In this document: one piece after another, positions 1-10,984 of the stretch | How positions within the stretch are numbered: position 1 is the first letter of the stretch | How the letters are laid out: every line of letters starts with the position of its first letter | DNA from: Amphiduros pacificus | Taxonomy: Eukaryota > Annelida > Polychaeta > Phyllodocida > Hesionidae | Reading direction: 5' to 3' | NCBI GenBank assembly: GCA_949316495.1 | Contig: OX439005.1 | Coordinates: forward strand, 10,036,001-10,100,000 | Length of the DNA stretch: 64,000 nt | Position numbers and translations under genes: made by a program | Notes under the pieces: generated by a model | Database searches by the model: none | Told to the model about the DNA's origin: nothing | The model's input: the letters and a program-made list of their open reading frames with translations, nothing else

Positions 1-646
1 TGGTATTGCGAACATGATATCACTGGTAGTGAAGACCACGACAATACAATGCTGGTCTGAACTCCATATTCCTGGGGCACATAAACCTTTTTATTGATTA
101 TTGATTGCCGATGGGATCCCAGGTAGACAAATAAATATTAACTATTCTCATGCATCTATCATGGGCAGCATATAATAGCCTAAACCACGTCTTTCTGATG
201 TGAAATTTAAACATGATATGAATTTATTTCCGGCCAGTTCTTGACATGAAGGATTATTGGATCACTTGGTTAAGATATCAACATCAGAAATCTGAATTAT
301 TTGTCCAAAATAAATTCCAATCTTCATAAAATATATTTTGTCTGGAAATGATAAATTCTCAGATGAGAATATTTTCGTCATGCACTGGTTATACTCAACA
401 TACTGAAAGGCCACCTTCTGGCAGAATGATTTAAGACATATTATGCTGTTTTTTGATATTGTTTAAAATTATGCTGATTACAAAATATGAAATGTGTCAC
501 TGTGTCGGATTATTATCAAGTAAATATTTATTCCTTTTGGGTGGACAGATCATTTGATGTATAGTCAAGTGTTTCATAAATGGTTTAATTTCAATTCAGT
601 TTAAATAATGAGTCTCTGCTGAGTAAGCATAAATGCTGAATTACAT
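1..646. other. AT-rich intergenic DNA
   Basis: No open frame of note, no tandem array and no recognisable mobile element was seen here. The stretch reads as AT-rich single-copy-looking sequence leading into the 15-bp minisatellite. Confidence 0.5.
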
Positions 647-964
647 GTGAAATGCCATTTTATGAAGGAAGTGAAATTTAAAGCATTCCACCAAGTACTA
701 GCAGATCAACCACTAGCAGATCAACCACTAGCAGATCAACCACTAGCAGATCAACCACTAGCAGATCAACCACTGGCAGATCAACCACTAGCAGATCAAC
801 CACTAGCAGATCAACCACTAGCAGATCAACCACTAGCAGATCAACCACTAGCAGATCAACCACTAGCAGAAAGATCTCCCGAGAAAGAAGCCACAGATAG
901 CAGAGAGATGCCGGATCTTTTGAGAGAATTGGGATGGATCAGAGATGGTCACATAAGACATTAA
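647..964 (+). CDS. short repeat-bearing open frame, coding status doubtful
   Basis: A 105-codon frame starting at the ATG at 647. Residues about 18-75 are a run of the pentapeptide LADQP, produced by the 15-bp minisatellite. The tail (about residues 76-105, SPEKEATDSREMP then DLLRELGWIRDGHIRH) is charged and looks more protein-like than the rest. Because 15 is divisible by three, the array stays open by itself; the opposite strand is open too (VVDLL repeats, 678-863), so openness is weak evidence. No domain is recognised. The start is simply the first ATG; if coding, it could equally be a spliced exon entered from further upstream. Confidence 0.15.
   Translation: MKCHFMKEVKFKAFHQVLADQPLADQPLADQPLADQPLADQPLADQPLADQPLADQPLADQPLADQPLADQPLAERSPEKEATDSREMPDLLRELGWIRDGHIRH
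698..870 (+). repeat. 15-bp minisatellite, ~11.5 copies
   Basis: Unit CTAGCAGATCAACCA repeated head to tail eleven times plus a partial unit. Copies are almost identical; one carries CTGGC in place of CTAGC near 774. The unit length keeps frames open on both strands. The near identity points to recent expansion or homogenisation. Confidence 0.97.
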
Positions 965-1984
965 GATATTCCCAGAGGAAATATTTTGCAAACCATGTTA
1001 TGTTTATATCCTCTTTTTTTGGACATAACAATTTTAGTTTGCAAATTTATTACATTTCTCTCTGAATACGATGTTAATATAGATATGATTCAAAATAATA
1101 ATGATGTTTATTAATGTTTATTGCATATTTACATATGTATTGAAATTTGTTCCATATTAAGAATTAGTTTTACCGAGAATATTATTTTAGTTGGCTTGAG
1201 ATATTAAACATGAACCAGAGGACAGCATTGCATTATCATCCATGGATAGTGAATCAGCAAGTTGTTGAAAGGTCGCGTGACCAAGGCGCCCTTGCATAAA
1301 AAGCATAGAATTGTTTTTATTACGCCCCAACCCATATTAACATATTCATAAATGTCAACACATGTGCTGACATGATCTCTTGATTCATTTCTCAAATACC
1401 AATATTTCAAATTCATGGAAGATTAGAGAACGGATCTTTATCTATTATGGAACAAATTATCAACAGGATAGCTATTCCCATGTGAGAAAGTATCCCCCAA
1501 TACTAGACAAGTTAGTGACTTTCCTTAGTGCAAAAACGATGGAATACTGAAGTATATGGTAGATACCCATATCAATAAATTAAGTACAATGCTTATGAAT
1601 TACATTTCTATCCATTTTATGATCTCATATATAATGTAATCGAACAAAAATCAAATCTTAGATTTAATATTTAAACTTAGATTTGATATTTGTTGGGTTA
1701 CAATTTGACTTCAACCATGACATCGTCATTTCCTTTCAAGCTGAAATGAATGGAAACCTTGATTCTCATTGCTTGAAATCAAGGTGCTGAGCATTGACCT
1801 GGATTTTTGACCAATTAACAACTGATAAACATAAGCAGGAAATGATGAGTCTATGGACGCAATCACCACAAGTTGAATACCTTTCCCTAACGTAAGACAA
1901 GAAACTGATGATTGGCATGGCCTGACATGAGAGTGGAATATAAACATGCATCGGGCCTGTGCTTTATACAATGCTGCCATTTGT
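965..1984. other. AT-rich intergenic DNA
   Basis: No array or recognisable element was seen. Short minus-strand frames at 1204-1416 and 1726-1980 have no family features and look like chance. The stretch ends at the tRNA-like head of the next repeat. Confidence 0.45.
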
Positions 1985-2860
1985 TATACGTGGCTCAGTG
2001 GTTAAGATGTCTGTCTTCTATGCTAAAGGTCCGGGGTTCAAATCAAATTGGCAAAAGTACTATTTCATGCTGAAGGGGAAATCTTCATATTGGGGTTCTG
2101 TTTGAGTGATATGCACTTCAGAAACATAAATTGATTTGTTTATTGCAAATGTAGAAGAATATAAAATAATAGAAATGACTTAATACCAAAACAATATGAA
2201 ATCTTGTGTTGCCTGGATCCACATTTCAATACAGATATGACTGGACCTATCAAAGGTGTTATTACAATTCATCAACCTTTAACACATACCTGCAAAAATA
2301 AATTCCATCAGATTGGGATATCATTTATTCCAAAACAATATTCAATATCTTCAAAATGTGGAATTGTCAATATTTGACCATGTCAGTCAAAATGGAAATT
2401 GACAGGTCACATGTCACGTGTATGTGTATTTCTCTGTGAGATCAGCCAACAATGCATGTACTCACATGTGCAAAGATCACCTCTTGGAAATGGTGTCAAT
2501 GGCAACAATGCCTCCAAAATATTTCTCTAGTTTCACAGATGTTTAAACACTATTAACATAATAGAATTAGAATTTCTATATTTAAAATAAATTCAAATCT
2601 TGCAATCATTATTTTAATTGTAAAATAAAACCACAATTTGAACGAAGAATTATGTGTAGTAATAATGCTCAGATGTATGTACAGTGATTTGCCCTCTATT
2701 TCAGACATGTGAAAGTGACCACACGCCCCACTGATCTGAGTTCTAATCTCAACAAGCAAGTGTTCTCAGCAGGACGCCATCTCATATATTTAATCACTAC
2801 TGCTGATACCCTGACATGAGGCTTTCCTCTTTTTGTCAGGCATGTTGGCTTAAGGGAACA
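1985..2860 (+). mobile_element. tRNA-headed repeat, copy 1 (short)
   Basis: This begins with a tRNA-like head: an A-box-like TGGCTCAGTGG near 1991 and a B-box-like GGTTCAAATC near 2036, the polymerase III promoter elements used by tRNA-derived SINEs. It is followed by about one unit of the degenerate ~125-bp internal repeat and then a body. The body matches 6170-6400 and 10240-10945, sharing landmarks such as CCTGGATCCACAT, the run through ATTCCAAAACAATATTCAA, and the 3' stretch CTTTCCTCTTTTTGTCAGG. The 310-bp leader present in copies 2 and 3 is absent. Family name unknown; divergence between copies indicates an old element. Confidence 0.65.
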
Positions 2861-3089
2861 ACACACAGTGGGTTGACAACTTCCTGTGTTTTAGGGTGGA
2901 CATCCTCCTTCTACTGTGTGTCAAATATGATCAAGTCAGGTGTATTTTTAGCAACTGAAGCACAGCGAGGTTTACTAATTATTCAAGCAAATCATTTCAC
3001 ATGCTCATGGTCAGTTTACTAATGGCCATCTTATTTGAAGATTAAAATTCATTATTATAGCTTATTATATCAATCCATGTTATATTTTG
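2861..3089. other. unassigned sequence between repeats
   Basis: Follows the 3' end of copy 1 of the tRNA-headed repeat. It contains a 68-codon frame (2816-3022) that starts inside the repeat end and has no family features. Nothing else is recognised. Confidence 0.4.
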
Positions 3090-3420
3090 AGCGTCGAAAA
3101 TCAATCAATCAAAACCCCAATATGAAAATATTATCTTTGTTTCTTGTATTAAGTATTTTTGACATTATCTAAATTATTTCATAAAATTATCATAAAAAAA
3201 ACATTCTTTCTATGTTATTAAAAAAACAAAACAATTCTACATGTTCGGACATGCAAATCGTGATTTGAAATCGCTCAAATAAAACCCCGCTTTGAAGACT
3301 TCATCTTTGTTTTCTATCCAAAGTTATTATTTTTTATATTTACACTTTCAATTTGACTTGTTCCATTCCATATGTTCTCGCGCAAATAAAGCCCCAATAT
3401 GAACTAAAGGCCCATCCTGT
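3090..3420 (-). repeat. inverted copy of the degenerate ~125-bp tandem units
   Basis: Read on the minus strand, this has the same landmark order as the internal units at 5370-6030: CATATTGGGG, then TTTGAGC/TTTGCGC, then GAACATAT or GAACATGTAG, then an A-rich part ending in AAACAAA(G/T)ATGA. About two and a half units are visible. It is the only copy seen in this orientation, so it is a separate insertion or a local inversion. Confidence 0.6.
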
Positions 3421-3589
3421 TTGCTGTGGGATGTAACAAGTGTCGAAGATTTGGAATCCTGACAGGTTGAGCACTTCGTTGGTTTGGCAGTAATACCGGT
3501 CCAGATGTTGCCTGACTGTCTAAGATCTGGATGTTCACAAGACAGGCAAATCAGATAAGGCCCAGGTCTGATTCAAGAAACTTGTGATA

Positions 3590-4837
3590 CTTCTCCTTTT
3601 GTATATTCCAGTTTGGTCATTTAGTTAAATTTTTCATTTTGAAGATTTGGAAGATTTCAATGTTAAGAATTTAGGACGAACTGATTGTTATAATAGAGGT
3701 AAACGATTAGAATGGATGGATTTGCTCATGTGCCCTCCAAACATAATCATAAGCTTAATATCTGATATAACATAATTATGATCTCTTTTATATTGAAAAA
3801 ATGAATTTTTGCTTCTATATCAAAAAGAAAATAAACGTAAATAATTATGTTAAATCATATATTTATTTGAAGCAACTATTAGTTACATACCCAAATATAC
3901 AATACATCACCCCTGGCAGGATCTGCTCCTCCTGGAAGCGATTGTCCAACAAAGCCACCTATAGGAACAATTTGACAATTTGGGCAATAATTTGGGTAAA
4001 TTTAGACAGACTGACAGTGTTAGGCAGTCAAAATAATTAACTGCTTTGCTGCCGTTTGGAAGAATATTTGATAAAATGCATTAGTTTTTTTCAATTTATT
4101 TAATTAAGAAAGTCTTCTGTTGTTCACAGTACTGGTCAAATTAACCATATTTAATCATCCGACACGCTGTACTTAGCGCAACAGGAGCATTCCGCGTCAG
4201 CTGTGCGTAAATAAAACAGGGAGTCATTCACCAAAATGTTTCTTGTCAATTTCTTCGATTTAGATTTATCAAAACAATTTCCAAGCAATATGAACACAAG
4301 ATGTAGCAAAATATATCTTGAGATGGCCAAAAGATTTAAAAAAAATGAAAAATTATTATGCCAAAGGACGTATAATGTGAGATTTCTTTAAATAACAATA
4401 GTTTTTACCTCGTCTAATGGTGATTCCCCTTTTCATGTGCGTTCCAAATTAGTTCTTTTACTATTCCTGGGACGTAGAGGAAGATCAACGGGGTAATGAT
4501 CATTATCTCATTTTTGTGACCATCCAATTTCCTCCACCAAATGAAAGAATCCCATCGTGGAAATTTCACAAACTACCTGTTTGGATAAAATGACTAAAAT
4601 ATTTTTGAATATGAAGGCAATACTCTTTTACTAAATATGGTATTGTTGATGCTTACATCTCAAATCAAAGCCTAATTCCAAATTTAAAGAAAATCCTTGC
4701 TTCAGTGATCATTGCAGAAAGGGAGGCATGACATGTACTTCCCTTTAGAGAAATCAAGCACATTCTCAACCAGCATTTGGCTATCTTGATTTCTGTTATG
4801 AGTGAACTCATTGAGTAAATATCAACACATTAACTCC
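3590..4837 (+). mobile_element. Jockey-like LINE fragment (upstream partner)
   Basis: A badly worn copy of the LINE seen better at 6.8-11.6 kb. Near 3590-3700 it matches 6825-6920 (CTTCTCCTTTT..., GGAATTTAGGAC-type words). At 4430-4740 it matches 8930-9260 and keeps traces of the end of the endonuclease domain: a DHY-I stretch at about 4497-4510 in the place of the family SDH motif, followed by P-x-x-ERIPSWKFHKLP. It runs into the leader of the tRNA-headed repeat at about 4838, the same junction as in the downstream copy. No intact frame remains. Confidence 0.55.
4195..4260 (+). repeat. dispersed segment shared with 50.66 kb
   Basis: About 65 bp (GTCAGCTGTGCGTAAATAAA and onward through TCACCAAAA) matches 50677-50750 at roughly 70% by eye. 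Both sites lie in AT-rich repeat-laden DNA. It may be an untranslated part of the LINE, but this is not established. Confidence 0.45.
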
Positions 4838-6400
4838 CCATGAAACTAACATCATACCAGATTACTTTCCATATGACTTCTCCATAAAATATGCACCACT
4901 CCAGTAACTGACTTTCTTTGGCTTATTAAAATTTTCTGTTTTACGAATTCAAGTTAAATATATAAAATGTGTCTGGACATTATATGACACACTTCATATT
5001 TAATATAAATAACTACATTCTAACCTTATATACCTACCTACAGAGAATCAACTAGAATATGGTTAGATTTTAATAATAGATGAGTTATAGATAACTGTTT
5101 ATTTTGATCTATTTGCATTACTATTGATGTCATCTTTGACAAACCTATTTTTGGAATATTTTAGTCTATAAATTTAACTTAGGCTGATGTATGAAATTAC
5201 TGAATATCCCTTTATAAAACATCAAGATAAAGTGTTAAAGATGTTGCCTTTGTGTGATTTACCAGTGAGAAGGTCAGTTCATACTGTTCAATATGGCTCA
5301 GTGGGTAAGACATCTGTCTCCCATGTTAAAGTTCTGGAATTCAATTCCCGGTAGAAACAAGTTTTTTTTCATACTGTAGCTGAAATCTTCATTTTAAATT
5401 TTTATTTTAGCAATATGCACATTGGAACATATTGATTTGAAACATTTTTTGTTTTGATAGAAATTGTATAAATATTGACTTTATACAATAAACAAAGGGA
5501 TCTTTTTTTAGCAATATGAAAGTCGGAACACATAACATGATTTTTTTTTTTTTTTTTTTGCAAATGGAGAAAATACAAAAAATAAAAATAAAATAATAAA
5601 ATGTCTTTATACAGAAAACAAAGATGGCATCCAAATATTTGGGTTTTGTTTGAGCAGTGACAGCAAGGAAATGGGATATAGCACCAATTTCAATTTTAGA
5701 AAACATCAATTGATTTGTCTGTTGCAAATGAAGAAGAATATAATATATAAATGACTTGATGCCAAAAAAAGATGAAATCTTTATATTGAAGTTCTTATTG
5801 AGCTATTTGCATATCAGAAGAATATAATTATTTTTTTTGCAAACATAGAGAATATGAATAATAATGACTTTATACAGTAAACAAATATAAAACCTTCATA
5901 TTGGGGTAATATTTGAACAATATGCATGTCAGAACATATAGAATTGAATATATGTTTTTGAAAACATAGAAAATATAAATAATATTAACTTAATGCCGAA
6001 AACAAATATGAAATCTTCATATTCTGATTTCTTTTTAGTTCAGACAAAAGATATTATAACATGGAACCAATTTCAAGATTTTATTATAGACTTTAAACTT
6101 CGAGTAAGTTGATCATGAGGCCAACCTTGATGCACTAGCATGTGCCTCACAGGTTTGATGATATGCTTTGACCTTTTCTCATGGCAAGATTGCTCACTGA
6201 ACATTTTGGCTGGATCCACATATCAAAATAAACATGAACTGTACCTATCCAAGGTGTTAAATAAAATTCATCAACTCTTAACACAGACCTGCAAACAATG
6301 CTCATTCTTAAATACATTCCATCAGATTGGTATATTATTTATTCCAAAACAATATTCAAGACATCAAGCATCAACTGGCATGTTATGCTGATTTCTTGAC
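4838..6400 (+). mobile_element. tRNA-headed repeat, copy 2 (with leader)
   Basis: Order of parts: a 310-bp leader (4838-5156, matching 9272-9590 closely); a worn tRNA-like head at 5290-5350 with A-box-like TGGCTCAGTGG and a weaker B box; about five degenerate ~125-bp tandem units at 5360-6030; and a body at 6060-6400 matching copy 3. A 19-base T run interrupts one unit at 5541-5559. The 3' part after about 6400 no longer matches copies 1 and 3. Whether the leader and the tRNA-headed part are one element or two nested ones cannot be settled here. Confidence 0.6.
5360..6030 (+). repeat. degenerate ~125-bp tandem repeat inside the mobile repeat
   Basis: Each unit carries AAATCTT(C/T)ATATT, then TTGAGCAATATGCA or similar, then CAGAACATAT, an A-rich stretch ending GAAAACATAGA, and TTTATACAGTAAACAAA. 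About five diverged units are visible. The same unit type occurs three times at 9660-10030, about once in 2050-2200, and in inverted orientation at 3090-3420. Confidence 0.6.
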
Positions 6401-6824
6401 GATGTCTGAAATTATAATTATGCAATGTATATATATATTGCAGTTGATATTTACGATAAACTTATATCACAACAAAAGACATGATCATTTATCTTTTCAT
6501 TATTTTTTTTTTCAATTAGAACACTATCTCTTGTCTATTAAATACACTGTGTACTTAGAATTACAACAACTAAGTTGCTTCAGGTCACCATTCCCTGTGG
6601 TACTGCAGCCAACTATTGGCCAATTTAACCACCACAAGGTTTTCTACATCATCATCACGTTACAAGCACGTTCTTACAAATAGTTTGCAAGACAATGTGC
6701 TGACAACGTTGTGAGCACGTAGAAGAACGTTTTTCTTCTTTCTACATGCTCAACACACTGAAGTGTTTTCTACATACTCACAATATTGTTTCTATGTCGT
6801 GTGTTACCTGGTTTGTGGTAGTTC
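6401..6824. other. unassigned AT-rich DNA
   Basis: Lies between the second tRNA-headed repeat and the next LINE copy. It contains a short AT microsatellite near 6430 and no recognised element. The 118-codon frame at 6327-6683 is mostly repeat-derived and AT-driven. Confidence 0.4.
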
Positions 6825-7030
6825 TCCTTTTATATTTTTAAGTTTTGATCTCTTGCTTAACTGTGATTAAAAAAAATATTTGGGAATTTCATTGTTTGGA
6901 ATTTAGGACTAAAGCAATTGAGATAAATATTTATTATGCAATTTTTGCCATGATTTATCCCTCAAGTGATTAAAAACATAACATTAAAAAAGGTGGAGTT
7001 TTTATTCTGAGAATATATCATGTTAGCTAT

Positions 7031-7042
7031 CCTCCTGGCATC
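7031..7042 (+). repeat. left target-site duplication of the SINE
   Basis: CCTCCTGGCATC on the left is repeated as CCTCCTGGCGTC at 7362-7373 on the right, 11 of 12 identical. This fixes the SINE ends at 7043 and 7361 and shows insertion by target-primed retrotransposition. Confidence 0.85.
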
Positions 7043-7361
7043 TTTGTTTGTTTGTTTGGGGTTTTACATCACTTTCAACAGTATTTCAGTCATTTCGTGA
7101 TGAGACCTACTTGTAGCAGATATAGTGCTGCCTCACTGAATTGTTATGTCGCAGGTCCTTGACATGACAACCCACCCGGTCACAGATTTACAAGGACAAC
7201 GGGTTAACCCTTTGGCACGGGTCTCAGCTCTTGTGGGAAATTGTTTCATGAGTTCAATCCCGGCACGGCCGGGGTTCGAACCCACGACCTTTGGATCACC
7301 ACAGAGGAACTGGTGCTAATAAGCTGGCGCCCTAACCAACTGCGCCACGGCCCAGGGCCCA
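7043..7361 (-). mobile_element. tRNA-derived SINE, full length
   Basis: The element reads on the minus strand. Its head, at the right end, carries a perfect A box (TGGCGCAGTTGG, complement of 7336-7347) and a perfect B box (GGTTCGAACCC, around 7272-7282): the internal polymerase III promoter. Next comes a body with a central block (GACCTACTTGTAGCAGAT on the + strand at about 7106) that is conserved in the other two copies. The 3' tail is a (CAAA)n run, seen as TTTG repeats at 7043-7057. Flanking 12-bp duplications match in 11 of 12 positions. It encodes no protein and would depend on a LINE for movement. The family name is not known to me. Confidence 0.88.
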
Positions 7362-7373
7362 CCTCCTGGCGTC
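7362..7373 (+). repeat. right target-site duplication of the SINE
   Basis: CCTCCTGGCGTC, partner of 7031-7042, with one difference. It lies immediately beyond the tRNA-like head. Confidence 0.85.
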
Positions 7374-7489
7374 AGGGTGTGGAGTTACCAGTCCAAAAAG
7401 GCATCTCCTGTTGGGCTCCATGGTGGATAGGGGACCTAACTGATGAAAAGTATCAAACACAGATGACTGAAAACAACCAAAAGTAACTA

Positions 7490-8070
7490 AGGAGTGAGTT
7501 GGACAGCTATAATGATTCAAATAGAAAAGAAACATTACCGAGATTTTTGATTGCTGAAAGCTCAGATTCTAAACATAACCTGGCAAAAATTACAAAGGGT
7601 TTTCAAGGCAACTTCGAAAAGCAAGGGAACCCCGAACAATATAAAAGGAGTAATAAGATGCCAAGATAGTGGGAGTTCCTGAAAAGCAGATAGTGGAAGA
7701 ACCGGAAGACTAGAAGGTTGTCCAATTCAAACAGATTTTGAGAAAAGGGAAAGTGCAAAATTATCAATAAATATGTGTATATTGATATTTGGAGTAGCAC
7801 AGCTTCCAGCATCTAATGAAGTTAGATATTTAAATATCCGAGTGTTTTTATTTCAAACTCTCTGCTCTGCTTAAAGTGTCAGAGTCATGGATATGGATCT
7901 GATCAATGTAGAGGGAATGTACTTTTAACCCTACAAAGACATCCTATGCTCGCATTGTAAGGAACAAGAGACAAAATCCATAGCAATTCAAACAGAAATT
8001 ACCTGGTCAATCAGTGACGAGAATAATATCTTTGTTACAGATACTTTAAATCTTCAGATCAAGATCAAGG
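7490..8070 (+). pseudogene. Jockey-like LINE ORF1 (zinc-knuckle nucleic-acid-binding protein), decayed
   Basis: Pieces in different frames resemble ORF1 proteins of the Jockey clade: PRFLIAESSDS followed by KITKGFQGN near 7540-7610, then LPAS-EVRYLNI near 7807-7835, then a zinc knuckle near 7872-7915 reading CLKCQSHGYGSDQC. That knuckle fits CX2CX4HX4C except that the histidine position is tyrosine. A second Cys-rich stretch (CSHCKEQE) follows near 7949. In the family this protein binds the element's RNA and acts as a nucleic-acid chaperone. Stops and frame changes break it throughout. The call rests on family motifs recognised by eye. Confidence 0.7.
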
Positions 8071-8109
8071 GAAAAGTGAAATGAATAATGAAGTGAAATG
8101 AAATCATTT

Positions 8110-9255
8110 GAAAGGATGGATACAAATTATCCTCCTTTGCACTCAAAACATTAGCGTAAGCTTAATAAGTAATTATGTTAAATTATTTATTTATTTTTAT
8201 TATTCTTAATATGGTGATTGGTAATAGAATGGAATTTAGAGGATATGAGGTAGATAGGCCAGAACTAGAGTTATTAACCCAAAATTGCAAAACATTTATA
8301 ATTTGTTTGCCAGAAACCAAATTTCAAGACAATATCCCAAATTTCAGGGATGTAAAAAGTTGGTTCCATTGATGGAATGGACCAAGCACATTGCAGAGTT
8401 TCTTTCTTTGCTAAATCCTGTAGAAATAAAACAGTGATTTTATGACGCTTTCAGCAACTATATCCATATCAGGTTGATTTTTGAGCCTTTAAACCAGTGG
8501 AAGCAAGACTGTCGTCAAACTCACCACCTCCCGTCCTCCACTTATTAAACCATCAAAGACACAGCTATTATGCTCTACCAACTGTACTAGTGACCCCGTA
8601 AAAATATTCTGTAAAGCCGAAAGCAAAGTTACCTCAAATAATGATTCACAAGCTTCTGCAGCCAAAGTTACTTCACACAATATGTTCAAATATTTATTAC
8701 CAAGTGAACCAATTAATATCACAGTTTTAAATAACTGCCATATATTTCTACCATATATTTCGGTTGGTGACTTTAATGCCTACATCTATCTTTGGAGTGG
8801 CAGAAACAACAATGATGCCAAGGGACTTATAATAAAAGATTTTTAGATTACAATACTTTGCCTTTGGGATGACGACTCTCCAAAATATTTACATCCTGTT
8901 ATAAGTTCATTAACATTAATTTATTTCTTCTTATGTACTCCAAATTTAATTTTAGACTATTCTTGGGAAGAAGAGGAAAAATAATGGGGTAGTGATCATT
9001 ATCCCATTATTATAAATAACCATTTTCCTCCATTTGAAGAGCGAACCCTAAACTTTCCATTTTAACAAAATAACTCAAGATATTTTTTAAAATGAATATG
9101 ATCCTATTCAAGGTTTTACTGATGCCTTGTATGATATAAATGATTGGTGTATACCCAAATCAAAACCTAATTTTAAAGAAAAAACATGGTTCAATTATAA
9201 GTGTAAAACAGCTGTCAAGGAGAGTAAAAAAGCTTTGAAAATATGTTAGCATGAT
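8110..9255 (+). pseudogene. Jockey-like LINE endonuclease domain, decayed
   Basis: The amino end of ORF2 resembles apurinic/apyrimidinic-like endonucleases of Jockey-clade LINEs. Visible in order: RPELELL...FIICLPETKFQDNIPNF at 8175-8372, with the catalytic Glu of the QET motif kept but Gln changed to Pro; VGDFNA at about 8765, the conserved GDFNAH region; then GSDHYPI at about 8985, the conserved SDH motif; and KTWFNYKCKTAVKESKKALK at about 9185-9240, the usual end of the domain. The family enzyme nicks target DNA to prime reverse transcription. Frames shift and stops occur, so it is inactive. It is interrupted at about 9255-9272 by the tRNA-headed repeat. Confidence 0.8.
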
Positions 9256-9271
9256 GTGTACCCACGAAACT

Positions 9272-10955
9272 AACCATGAAACTAACATCATACCAGACTA
9301 CTTTCCATATGACTTCTCCAGAAAAATATGCACCACTCCAGTAACTGACTTTCTTTGGCTTATTACAATTTTCTGTTTTATGAGTTTAAGTTAAATACAT
9401 AAAATGTGTTTGTATATTATATGACACACCTCATATTCAATATAAATAACTACATGCTAACCTTATACACCTACCTACAGAGAATCAACTAGAAAATGGT
9501 ATGATTTTAATAAAAGATGAGTTATAGATTTCAGTTTCTTTTGATCTATTTGCATTACTATCAATATCATCTTAGACAAACATATTTTTGGTGGTTAAGA
9601 TGTCTGTCTTCTATGCTAAAGGTCCAGGCTTCGAATCCTGGTTGGAAAAAGATTTTTTTCATGCTGAAGGTGAAATCTTAATATTGGGGTTGTTTGAGTG
9701 ATATGTACTTCAGAAAACATAAATTGATTTGTCTATTGCAAATGCAGAAGAATATAAAATAATAGAAATGAAAAAAAGGAAGAATTCTTTATATCAGAGT
9801 TCCAGTTGAGCAACTTGCATAACAGAAGAATATAATTATTTCTATTTTATTTGTGCAAACATTGACAATATGAGTAATAATGACATTATACAGTAAACAA
9901 AAAAACAACTTCATATTGGGGTAATATTTGAGCAATATGTGTCAGAACATATAGAATTGAATACATTTTGTTTCCAAAACATAAAAAATAGTAACTTTAT
10001 GTAGAAAACAAATATGAAATCTTTATATTCCAATTTTATCTTACTTCAGACAAAAAAAGTTATAACATGGATCCAATTTCAAGATTTTATCATAGACTTT
10101 AAACTTTGAGTAAGTTGATCATGAGGCTAACCCTGAGTATCTATGAATATATCCAGTACAATGAAAATGTTTCAGTACAAGCATGTGTCTCACAGGTCTA
10201 GTGATGTGCTTTGACCTTTTCTCATGGCAAGATTGCTTCCTGAACATTTTTCCTGGATCCACATTTAAAAATAAACATGGACTGTACCCATCCAAGGTGT
10301 TGTAACAATTCATAAAGCCTTAAAACATACCTGCAAACAATGCTCATTCTTAAATACATTTAATCAGATTGGTATATTATTTATTCCAAAACAATATTCA
10401 AGATCTTCAAAATGTGGAGTTGTCAATATTTGACCGTATCAGTCACTGACAGGATGGAAATCAACAGGTCACATGTCACGTGTATGTGCATTTCTCTGTT
10501 TTCCAGTGAGATAAGCCAACGATGCTTGTACTTATATGTGCAAGGATCACCTCTTGAAAATGGTGTCAATGTCTCTAAAATAGTTCTTTAGTTTCACAGT
10601 TGTGTAAACACTATTAACAATATAGGATTAGAATTTATAGATTTGAAATAAATTCAAATATTGTTAGAGTGAAAGATATATTTGAAATAAATTCAAATAT
10701 TGCAATCATTATTTTAATTGTCAAATAAAACCACAATTTGAATGAATTTATTATTATGTGTAGTATTAATGCTCAGATGTGTGTGAAGTGATTTGCCCAC
10801 TATTTTTGACATGTGAAAGTGACCACACATCCCACTAATCTGAGTATTATTCTCAACAAGCAAGTGTTCTCAACAGGATGCCAGCTCTCTACTGCTGGCA
10901 CCCTTACCTGAGACTTTCCTCTTTTTGTCAGGTATGTTGGCTTAGGGAAAAACAT
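9272..10955 (+). mobile_element. tRNA-headed repeat, copy 3, inserted in the LINE
   Basis: A 310-bp leader (9272-9590) matches 4838-5156. A tRNA-like head at 9590-9650 has lost its A box start but keeps GTGGTTAAGATGTCTGTC and a B-box-like GCTTCGAATCC. Three degenerate ~125-bp units follow at 9660-10030. The body at 10040-10945 matches copies 1 and 2 and ends near CTTTCCTCTTTTTGTCAGG. LINE coding sequence stops just before it and resumes just after it, so it is an insertion into the LINE. Copies 2 and 3 share the LINE junction, which points to duplication after insertion. Confidence 0.7.
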
Positions 10956-10984
10956 ATAATGATAGTCAACTCAACACAGTCCAC

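Larger units (their letters stand above)
6825..7489 (+). mobile_element. presumed 5' part of the Jockey-like LINE, interrupted by a SINE
   Basis: The first ~100 bp match 3590-3700, upstream of the other LINE copy. The stretch from 7373 leads without an obvious break into recognisable ORF1 sequence at 7490, so it is probably 5' untranslated or early ORF1 sequence. A SINE is inserted at 7043-7361. Confidence 0.4.

Noticed and set aside
1991-2045. Genuine tRNA gene
   Set aside because: A and B boxes are present, but no cloverleaf with paired acceptor ends could be drawn, and the same head recurs on a repeated element at 5.3 and 9.6 kb.
3430-3500. Possible second zinc-knuckle (CNKCRRFG) of a LINE ORF1
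   Set aside because: Only half of the motif is present and the remaining Cys/His positions do not fit; not reported as a feature.
7255-7360. Minus-strand tRNA gene
   Set aside because: Boxes are perfect, but the sequence is the head of a SINE with target duplications, tail and other copies.
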